The translations under genes were made by a program, and so were the position numbers. A stretch of 64,000 nt of DNA from Phlebopus portentosus (lineage: Eukaryota > Basidiomycota > Agaricomycetes > Boletales > Boletinellaceae), in assembly GCA_037892935.1 (NCBI GenBank), contig JAYXKI010000014.1:1-64000 (forward strand), read 5' to 3'. The notes beneath the pieces were generated by a model. The model ran no database searches, was not told the DNA's origin, and saw nothing but the letters and a program-made list of their open reading frames with translations. Shown in pieces: positions 56,212 through 64,000 of the stretch (positions are counted from its first letter, which is position 1; every line of letters starts with the position of its first letter).

Positions 56212-57839
56212 TGAAGAGTAAGTCTGAAGCTTGGGAATGTACGGAGTCATTACGACCAGTTCCGCGGTGTTCCGACTGGTTTCGCTCGGTTTCGACTGGT
56301 TTCGCTCGAACGAGTGAACTTAGCAAGAACGCCATAGTCCAGATGGCACGTGCACCGTTCTTTGATCGGCCATCAAGACGGGAGAATCACGGCATCGAGT
56401 TTGCACGCGTCGATCACAAGTCTCCGGACCTCGGATCCGCATTCCAGACAAAGAGATTTGACCCTGCAACCTCGTCCTCAGTCCCTCTCCTTTGTTAAAC
56501 ATCGCAGACTTACTTTGTCAGGCTAGCCAGAGCCCTTCCGAGTCGTTTCCTCGAGTTCCGCTTCGTTCCGCTCAAAGAGACCCGGTTCCGAAGGTTCCGC
56601 ACATTTTCTGACCTTTCTATATGCGTCCCCTTTAATCCATTATGCTCTCGTTCCAGACATGCTTAGTATTGTTTCTTTTGACCTATGTGTCCCTTAAACC
56701 ATTCCTATGCGCTCCTCTCCTTTGTAGATAGCGATATGCGTTCCCTTTTCTTTATGACGTAGGTTCTCTGACCGCTGGGAGGCTCAGTCTTGGACGTTTA
56801 GTATAAATATAGCACGACTCTCGTAGTAGAGGGAGAGCTTAGTCGGAGCTGAGTGGGAGCTTAGCTTGCAGTTCTCACATCGTCTCAAAGCCTCTCGACC
56901 TCTAGTCTACTTGTTCGTAGTGGACTCTCTCGTCTCTATAGTCTAATATACGACATTTCGTGTTCTGTACAGTCGATCGGTGATCTCTCTTCGCAGTAGA
57001 GCCGTTCGTGCATTTGTATAGTTCGCTGTCATCGTATAAAGGCTTCTCTATCTCCTCTCACCCGAAACAAGACCCCCTCACGTGTTTCGATCTGTTTCGC
57101 CCGGTTTCGCTCATAACTCAGTTACTCCGTGTGCCGCTCGCATTTGGTCTCGCAACACCTTCTCCTCTCCATTGTCGTCGGGAAAGGACACCATATCACC
57201 CCTTTCCTCTTGACTTTCCACTCTCCGCTTCCTCAAGACCAGCCCGGTGCTATTCCGCATCGTTTCGATCGGAAACGGTCGGTTTCGTCGTCCCACACAT
57301 ATCCTTCGATTCTCTCAGTCCCCTTCCATCATCGTTTCGCACCTCCATTCCTCGCATCACATTTCGACACACTCAGCAATTGTCCTTCGTCCATCGAATC
57401 ACGTTTCGAATCGTTACGCCGCGTTCCGACACTTAAGACTACGAGTGAGATCGACTACAGTCGCTTACCAGTGTGTTAGCACAGTCGATTAGTCATGTTC
57501 GGGTTGGTGGTTCGACTAGCGTAGCTTAGTTAGTTTAGTTCTTGTGCCTTGGGTTAGTCGGCTTTAGTCCAGAGCTCGCAGTTGAGCCGGAGAGTCGATT
57601 TAGCCTTTGCACCGCCACCGTCGATCTCGGGAGAAGCCTACCCTCGGAATTCCTCCTCGAGCGCTTCCCTCATATCTCCGGTTCTCTCCAAGCCCTTCCA
57701 TTGTCTATCCCTATTTCCCTCCACTCCTTCGTGCCCTTAGCTCGGGTGTAATTCTCTGCTGACTGTTTGAAGGTATTCTAGGGCAGCCCCTCGAACTATA
57801 CACTCCCTGTCCGGCATCAGAACGTCCACAGGAGTTTCA
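56212..57839 (+). mobile_element. Solo LTR, family E copy 2, nested in copy D pol
   Basis: 1,628 bp starting TGAAGAG and ending AGTTTCA (TGAA...TTCA inverted ends), flanked by ACGC on both sides (56208-56211 and 57840-57843). Removing it and one ACGC restores an uninterrupted pol reading across the RT-RNase H boundary. TATAAATA lies at 56802-56809. It is nearly identical to 33826-35439, indicating recent activity of this unseen parent element. It is oriented opposite to copy D. Confidence 0.9.
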
Positions 57840-59713
57840 ACGCTTCAATTCCTCAAACGCTGCCTGCTCATCTTCACCCCATTTCCATTCCACCTTACCC
57901 GTTAGGGTAGTAAAGGGTTTGACGACCGAACTGTAATCCTTAACAAAATGTCGCAACCAATTTCCTAATCCCAGGAATTGTTGCAGTTCGTGGACGTTCC
58001 TTGGAACTGGCCAGTCCTGTACTGCTGCTGTCTTCTTGGGATCCATTCGAACTTCGCCTTTGCCAATAATGTGTCCAAGGTACTTGACTGTGTCAACTTC
58101 GAACTCGCACTTCTGCAGTTTTAGGAAAAGTCCGTTTTGGCGAAGGATCTCAAAGACTCGTTTGGTGTGTCTGCGATGTTCTTCTAGATCATTCGAGAAG
58201 ATAAGAATGTCATCGAGGTAAATGATGACGATACCCTCATGAATTAGCTCCCGAAAGATGTCATTCATAAAGCCTTGGAACGTCGCTGGCGCATTATACA
58301 AGCCGAAGAACATGACTGTGGGTTTGAATAAGCCTAGATTTGTCCAGAATGCTGCCTTCCACTCGTCTCCCTCGCGAATCCGGATGTTGTAGTATCCCCA
58401 ACGAACGTCGAGCTTCGTGATGTACCTTGCATCCTTAACCTTGTCGATGAGCTCATTTATCAGCGGCAACGGGTATTTGTTCTTGACCGTCCCTTCGTTG
58501 AGCTTTCGATAGTCTTGGATTGCTTGTAAGCTCCCATCCTCCTTCTTGATAAAGAAGAATGGTGACGCCATTGGAGACTTTGACTGTCGGATATGTCCTA
58601 ACGCTAGGTTTTCCTCAATGAACTCCCTCATCACTTCTTGTTCTTTTGGCAATAACGGGTAAACCTTGCAGTCGCTGGGTTTGAAATCCAGTTTCAGGTC
58701 AATAGCGTGGTCCCACGTTCAGTGGTTTGGTAAGCGTTCGAACGATTCCTCACTAAAGATGTCGGCGTATTCCTCCAGGTAAGGTGGCCATTTTGCCGCT
58801 TCCTTCATCCGCACATTCCTCACAAACTCTTCATCTATCTCCTCACTCGACAGTGGCGACTCACATTCGTCAGGGCAACGGGTGAACTTAACTGTTCCTA
58901 ACCTCCAATCAACCTCAGGATTATGCTTCGTCAACCAGTCATGTCCGAGGAAGATGTTGCTTGACGCTAAGGATGTCACTGCCAGTCGAATCTCTTCCTC
59001 GTGTTTCCCAAAGAACATTCGTACGACTACGTATTCCTTGATCAATCCAGCCTCGTTGCTTGTTCTGTCAGCATTGAAGACTGGTCTAGGCCGAATGTAC
59101 CTTTGGGTGGGGAAACCATACCGTTTGACAAAACCTTCGTCGATGCATGAGCCCGTGCACCCTGAATTGATCAGTGCATGAGCATCAATGAAGTTTTCCT
59201 CTTTGAGTAGGGGGTTTGACAAGTCTACTTCGTCATCACCTGCTACCTTTGGATGTACGATGCTAACGAAGGCGTCCAACTCCTTTCCTCCCGCCCGTCG
59301 CACGAACTGATCTGCATCCACAATGCCCTCGTGCCATACCTCAGCCGCGCGTCTGCCTACTACATCTCACACTGCTTCAGTGATGTTTGCCTGAGCAACA
59401 ACATTCTCACGGTAAGGTGCTTCCGCCACAACCTCATTTTTTATAGCGGTTTGATTCCGCTCTTCCTCTCTCAATTCGCCTGCTTGCGCATCTGTTCTTC
59501 TGACAAATAAATCTTCATAGACTTCGAAGTCATTGTTGTCATCTTCAGATTCCTCTGGCAGCACGTCGGTAAGGATCTTTCAAAGGATGAAACCGTCACT
59601 GGTATTCGCATCTTGATATTGTACAACAGGACAATTATATTTTAACAAGTCCAACAAAAAGAGTCCTTTAGGAGACCGACCAGTCGTTCCGATGTCTACG
59701 CCTGGTCTTCTGG
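57837..59713 (-). pseudogene. pol of copy D, protease-RT part
   Basis: This is the upstream half of pol. A linker EDDNNDFEVYEDLFVRR and protease with ALINSGCTGSCIDEG (Asn in place of the catalytic Asp seen in copies A and B) come first. They are followed by RT with [45 protein letters not shown] (intact catalytic Asp pair) and YLGHIIGKGEVRMDP. Stops at about 58719 and 59580 replace Arg CGA codons. It continues into RNase H across the nested LTR. Confidence 0.88.
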
Positions 59714-61153
59714 AAAACCCTTGCCTTCTATGAGTTCTTCCAGCTCAGCGGGTACTGCTCATACATCGACGTCATTGTCCTCTTCGAAGGAGGATTCCTT
59801 TGCTTGGCCGAGTTCCTCGAAGAGCGCCTTTCTGTCTGCTGGGACGAAGGCTGCGATGATGGCACGTATCACTTCACGACCTCGTGGGCATTCCCTGATG
59901 TAGTGGCCCACCTGACCACACTTGTAACAAGCACGTGTATGACGCGCCTGGTTCATCATCACATCCATGGGTTGTCCTAAGCCTCCGTACATTACTCCCG
60001 TAGCATCACGACAATCTTGAGTGGGGGGTATGAAAGGACGGGCTGCTTGTTGAGGCAGCATAAAACGTCTCATTGGTGGTGTTGGAGCTGGTTTCATCGC
60101 TGTTGAACTAATTGTCTTTCTCCGACATTCAGCCATCAGGTCCCTGATTTGGCACTCGACCCTGTCGACCTTGACGGCGGCCTTCTTGAACTCTTCATAT
60201 GATGTTGGTTCATTGGGCAATCTCATGACACCTTTGACAACCTTTGGGTTTAGCGCCCTCTTCAGACGACTCATCAACCATTCATCATGTGCCTCTGTTG
60301 CTAGGCCAGCATCCACTCGGCAAATGTCAAACTTGTTGAAGAACTCATCGGCGTTGAGGTCTCCTTGGTACATCACGTCTAGTCGTTCGAAGGCTTTCTG
60401 GGATCTGGCGGGGTCATCAAACGACGTGTCTAGCTTCTTCAAGAAGATGTCCCAGCCATCCGCAAATGTCAGGTTGCCATCTCCATCGACTGCTCCACTG
60501 GTGTAACTTTCTGCCCAGCGAGCCGCAGCACCACTCTTCATGTACGACAGGGCGAACATAATCTTACTCTTGTTCGTCCTGAACTCTGACTCAGATGTGT
60601 AGATGTAGAGGCACAGCTCTCGCTTGAAGTCCATGTAATTGTGTTCGCCATCGAAGTCTCTTGGTTTAGCGACGTGGACCTTCTTCGACACCTTTGATCC
60701 TTGGTTCGCACCTTCGCCTGCTGCTTGGAGCGCTAGTGCGACCGCCGTCGCAAGATCAGTCATTGCTTCCTTCGACAATGACATCTCGTGTTCTTCTTCT
60801 TCTTCTTCTTCATCTTCTTCACTCGGTATAAGCGGCGCTGGTTCTTGGAATTTTCCAAACGCCGGTGAAGGCTCGACAGGGGGGGGCAACACTTGAGTGG
60901 TCGAACCCGATGGGTCTGGTAAGGGGGCCATTGATTGCGTCGGAGTAGGGGGTGAGGGCTCGTCTACATCGCCTTCTTGTTTCACTCTCCAGTGGAGGGA
61001 CTTTCCTTCCCTCTGGGAGTACCACCTCTTGGCAGTCTCGTCCCACCAAGTGCCGAAGACTTGATTTCCTGCTTTGACGATGTAATGTCCTCGCGAAGCA
61101 CTCCACCTAGAGTTCGCAGGAAGGGCTGCTCGTTGCTCATTAGTTAGCTCCAC
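59700..61153 (-). pseudogene. gag of copy D (one stop near the end)
   Basis: A 464-codon uninterrupted Gag begins at a GTG at 61153 (VELTNEQRAALPANSRWS). Then come a Pro-rich segment, an acidic EEDEEEEEEHEMSLSKEA block, the capsid core (RDFDGEHNYMDFKREL, LDTSFDDPARSQKAFERLD), LNPKVVKGVMRLPNEP and a CCHC knuckle CYKCGQVGHYIRECPRG. A single TGA near 59760 replaces CGA (DVDV-stop-AVPAELEE). The authentic gag stop lies just after the frameshift heptamer. It is the best-preserved Gag in the window. Confidence 0.9.
59714..59720 (-). promoter_or_regulatory. Frameshift heptamer GGGTTTT, copy D
   Basis: Minus-strand GGGTTTT followed by a 6-nt spacer and the GACCAG/CTGGTC stem, as in copy B. Confidence 0.7.
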
Positions 61154-61557
61154 CTTGATAGGCTGGGGGTGGAACGGAGATTGGAATGCTGTTCAGGCGG
61201 GACCAATTTCGGATAACCGGCTCGTCTTTGAAATTGATGACTAAACGAAAGGCTCCGAGGTAGATAATGAAGGAGATACTAGTCAACGACTGGACTCTAT
61301 GCATTACCCACGAGAAGGTTTGATGGGAGTTCCAGAGGAGGGTGATTCGGAGCGCCACGGTGATATGATTGGTTGATACTTCGGGTACTATCAGGTCACG
61401 TCGGAGTCAATCGGACTTCGACGGGCAAGATAGGGGTTTGTTGTCTGCATAGTAGGAACCGGGTTTCGTTCGATGTCGTCCTTCGAAGATATACTTCAGA
61501 AGACACGTCACAGGCGAGCGCTTGACGACAACGGAATCGGGCGTGAGCCAGAGGTAG

Positions 61558-61568
61558 GTCTTTCTATT
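61558..61568 (-). promoter_or_regulatory. Self-priming primer-binding site, copy D
   Basis: Minus-strand AATAGAAAGAC, separated by one base from the LTR end. It matches copies A and B and complements GTCTTTCTATT inside the LTR. Confidence 0.75.
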
Positions 61569-61569
61569 A

Positions 61570-61971
61570 TGTTAGGTGGACAGCTCAAGGACTGAGTCGA
61601 GGCAGGCCAATACAACAACAAACAAGCGCGAATGAGATAATCCCAAACACGTCACTCAGGTCAAGACAGCTAAGACGAGGCTTAAGTCCAGACCGTCGAA
61701 CGCTAGGTCACAGTGAAGGTAAGTAGAATAGAAAGACAAGGAATGAGAGAGTCAAACTATCTACTTATATAGACTTTGGGCGCGGGAAAGGTCTACTCTA
61801 ATGGGAAGTCACATGACAAGGAATGGGATGATTAGTGAGCATGATAGAACATTGTGGAATGTTCCGGAAAAAGGATGAATAAGCACATAAGAAAAATAAA
61901 AAGAAAAGGAAAAGAATATTAAAATAAATGATGACGTCAGAAAAGAAAAGAAAAATGTTCGAGTCCTTACA
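61570..61971 (-). repeat. 5' LTR of copy D
   Basis: 402 bp on the minus strand, TGTAAGG...CCTAACA, with a TATATAA and a single copy of the ~57-bp unit. Confidence 0.95.
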
Positions 61972-61976
61972 CCGTG

Positions 61977-64000
61977 CATCCCGAGTCAATTAGCGCATGA
62001 GCGTCGATGAAGTTTTCCTCTTCTAGTAGAGGATTTGACAAATCTACTTCATCATCGCCTGCTACCTTTGGATGTACAATGCTAACAAAGGCGTCCAACT
62101 CTTTTCCTCCTGCCCTCTGGATGAATTGATCTGCATCCACTATGCCTTCGTGCTATACCTCAGCCACGCATCTGCCAACCACATCCCATACTGCTTCAGT
62201 ATCGTTCGCCTGAGCAACAACGTTCTTGCGGTAAGGTGCTTCCGCCTCAACCTCATTTTTTATAGCGGTTTGATTCCGCTCTTCCACACTAAGCTCGTTT
62301 GAATTGCCTGCTTGCACATTCACTTTTCCAACCAACAAATCTGTGTAGATGTCGAAGTCATCGTCGTCCACTTCAGGTTCATCAGGTATCACGTTGGTAA
62401 GGAGTTCTCGAAGGGTGAAACCGTCACTGATATTCGCATCTTGGTATTGTACAACAGGACAATTATATTTTAACGAGTCCAATGAAAAGAGTCCTTTAGG
62501 AAACCAACCAGTCGTTCTGACGTCTATGCCTGGTCCTCTAGAAAACCCTCACCGTCCACAAGTTCTTCTAGTTCAGTCGGCACTGCTCGCACATCGATGT
62601 CGTCAACCTCTTCGAAGGAGGATTCCTTCACTTGGCCGAGTTCCTCGAAGAGCACCTTTCTGTCTGCTGGAACAAAGGCCGCAATGATTGCGTGTATCGC
62701 TTCATGGCCTCGGGGGCATTCCCGAATGTAGTAGCCCACTTGACCACACTTATAGCAAGCGCGCGCGCAACACGCCTGATTCATCATCACCTCCATTGGC
62801 TGACCTAGGCCTCCGTATGTTACTCCAGTCGCATCACGACGATCTTGGGAGGGAGGGATGAAAGGGCGAGTCGCTTGTTGAGGCAGCACCGGACATCTTA
62901 GTGGTGGTGGCGCTGGTTTCATCACTGTTGAGCCGACCGTCTTCCTCCTACGCTTGGCCATTAGGTCCCTGATCTGACGCTCGACCCTGTCGACCTTGAC
63001 TGCAGCCTTCTTGAATTCCTCGTACGTTGTCAGCTCATTGGGTAGGCGCATGATACCTTCAACCACCTTCGGGTTTAGTGCTTGTTTCAAGTGACTCATC
63101 AGCCATTTGTCATGAGCCTTGGTGGCTAGTCCAGTGTCAACTCGACAGATGTCAAACTTATTGAAGAACTCGTCAGCGTTGAGGTCCCCTTGGTACATCG
63201 CGTCGAGCCTTTCGAAGGCCTTCTGGGAACGAGCTGGATCATCAAACGAGGTGTCAAGTTTCTTTAGGAAAGTATCCCAAGTGTCCTTGAATGCTATCCT
63301 ACCCTGTTTGTCGATTGCGCCACTCATGTAGCTTTCCGCCCAGCTTGCAGCAGCACCACTCTTCATATACGACAGAGTGAACATGATCTTTGCTTTGCTC
63401 GTCCTAAACTCTGACTCCGATGCATAAACATACAGGCACAGCTCTCGTTTGAAGTCGACATATCCGTGTTCACCGTCAAAGTCTCGGGGCTTGGCGACAT
63501 AGACTTTGTTCGTCTTCGATCCTTGGCTCGTTCCTTCTCCTGCTGCTTGGAGTGCTAGTGCGATCGCCATAGCAAGGTCTGTTATTGACTCTTTCGACAA
63601 CGACATCTCTTGTTCTTCTTCTTCGTCTTCCTCCTCTTCGTCTGTTGGTACGAGCGGAGCTGGCTCTCATGGTTTGGTGAAAGACAATGAGGGTGCTATG
63701 GGTGGAGCTGACGTCTGACCTGTCGATGTTGATGGCCCTGGTAATGAAGCCATTGATCGTGTGGGGGTAGGGGGTGTGGGATCGTCTACGTCACCCTCTT
63801 GTTTCACTCTCCAATATTGGGACTTGTCCCCTCTGGTAGAGTACTACTTCTTCGCAGCCTCATCCCACCAAGCAATGAAGGTTTGATCGCCCAACTTGAT
63901 GATATACTGTCCTCGTGACGCACTCCACCTAGTGTTTGTCGGGAGAGCCGTCCGCTGATCATCAGTTAGATCCACCTTGATAGGCCAGAGGTGGAACGGG
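61977..64000 (-). mobile_element. Copy C, gag-protease segment, running off the window
   Basis: Continuation of copy C beyond copy D. Protease sequence starts immediately after the shared CCGTG. The frameshift heptamer lies at 62542-62548 (seen as AAAACCC), and gag follows to the window end. The 5' LTR of C must lie beyond 64000. Confidence 0.9.
62524..63990 (-). pseudogene. gag of copy C (broken upstream)
   Basis: An open stretch from 63606 to 62524 covers MSLSKESITDLAMAIALALQ, the capsid core (RDFDGEHGYVDFKREL) and the CCHC knuckle CYKCGQVGYYIRECPRG, where the usual His-adjacent GHY reads GYY. That change replaces the zinc-binding His. Farther upstream, stops near 63668 and 63846 fall where other copies have sense codons. 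The frameshift stem has a G-T pair (CTGGTT) in place of CTGGTC. Confidence 0.88.

Larger units (their letters stand above)
53739..61971 (-). mobile_element. Ty3/Gypsy chromodomain retrotransposon, copy D (full length, with nested solo LTR)
   Basis: Complete element on the minus strand: 5' LTR 61570-61971, self-priming site, gag, pol, polypurine tract and 3' LTR 53739-54197. It is flanked by CCGTG on both sides (53734-53738 and 61972-61976), which places it inside copy C. A 1.63-kb solo LTR interrupts pol. Without that insert it is about 6.6 kb, like copy B. Only about four other stops are seen, all CGA-to-TGA, so it is the least damaged copy. Confidence 0.95.

Noticed and set aside
1..64000. 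CRISPR arrays, bacterial operons, prophage or rRNA genes
   Set aside because: None seen. Intron structure, telomere and gene families are fungal, and the only regularly spaced repeats are the telomere array, the 182-bp units and LTR-internal units.

Overview
The window is the end of a chromosome from a filamentous basidiomycete, most likely an Agaricomycete. It starts in telomeric repeats. Its genes are split by many short GT-AG introns, mostly 50-60 bp. It carries families typical of mushroom-forming fungi: a DUF6534 membrane protein, small secreted proteins, and a large uncharacterised coiled-coil family. The assignment rests on family recognition and intron style, not on a search.

Layout. 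Positions 1-98 are telomere repeat, followed by AT-rich subtelomere with a PIF/Harbinger-type MITE (454-583). From 1.0 to 5.7 kb lie two decayed housekeeping genes: a CSE1/exportin-2 pseudogene (+) and an N-terminal WD40 fragment of HIR1/HIRA (-). From 6 to 30 kb is the gene-bearing part: a kinesin-7-like motor, a large unknown protein with a possible transposase-like core, a single-pass membrane protein, the urea transporter DUR3, a charged hypothetical protein, farnesyl diphosphate synthase (ERG20), a cysteine-rich secreted 'glycopeptide'-like protein, an Ala/Val-rich secreted protein, remains of a membrane-protein gene, and a DUF6534 membrane protein. An aldo/keto reductase at 30.7-31.8 kb looks broken.

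From 32 kb to the end the window is a nested transposon cluster. Solo LTRs and a foldback element come first. Four copies (A-D) of a chromodomain Ty3/Gypsy retrotransposon follow. Target-site duplications give the order. Copy B (43968-50566, TSD ATATC) and copy D (53739-61971, TSD CCGTG) both inserted into an older copy C, whose pieces lie at about 43927-43967, 50572-53738 and 61977-64000. A 1.63-kb solo LTR of another family (56212-57839, TSD ACGC) then landed in the pol gene of D. Copy A (39133 to about 43926) sits to the left and is truncated at a junction with C.

Two mechanistic signals recur in these copies. All four keep a GGGTTTT slippery heptamer followed 5-6 nt later by a GACCAG/CTGGTC stem at the gag-pol overlap, which predicts -1 frameshifting. 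The sequence just inside the 5' LTR (AATAGAAAGAC) is the exact complement of a site within the LTR about 28 nt after a TATA box, which predicts Tf1-type self-primed reverse transcription. LTR-pair differences are, as far as I can read, all transitions, and nearly all premature stops are CGA-to-TGA or CAA-to-TAA. This points to cytosine-deamination silencing.
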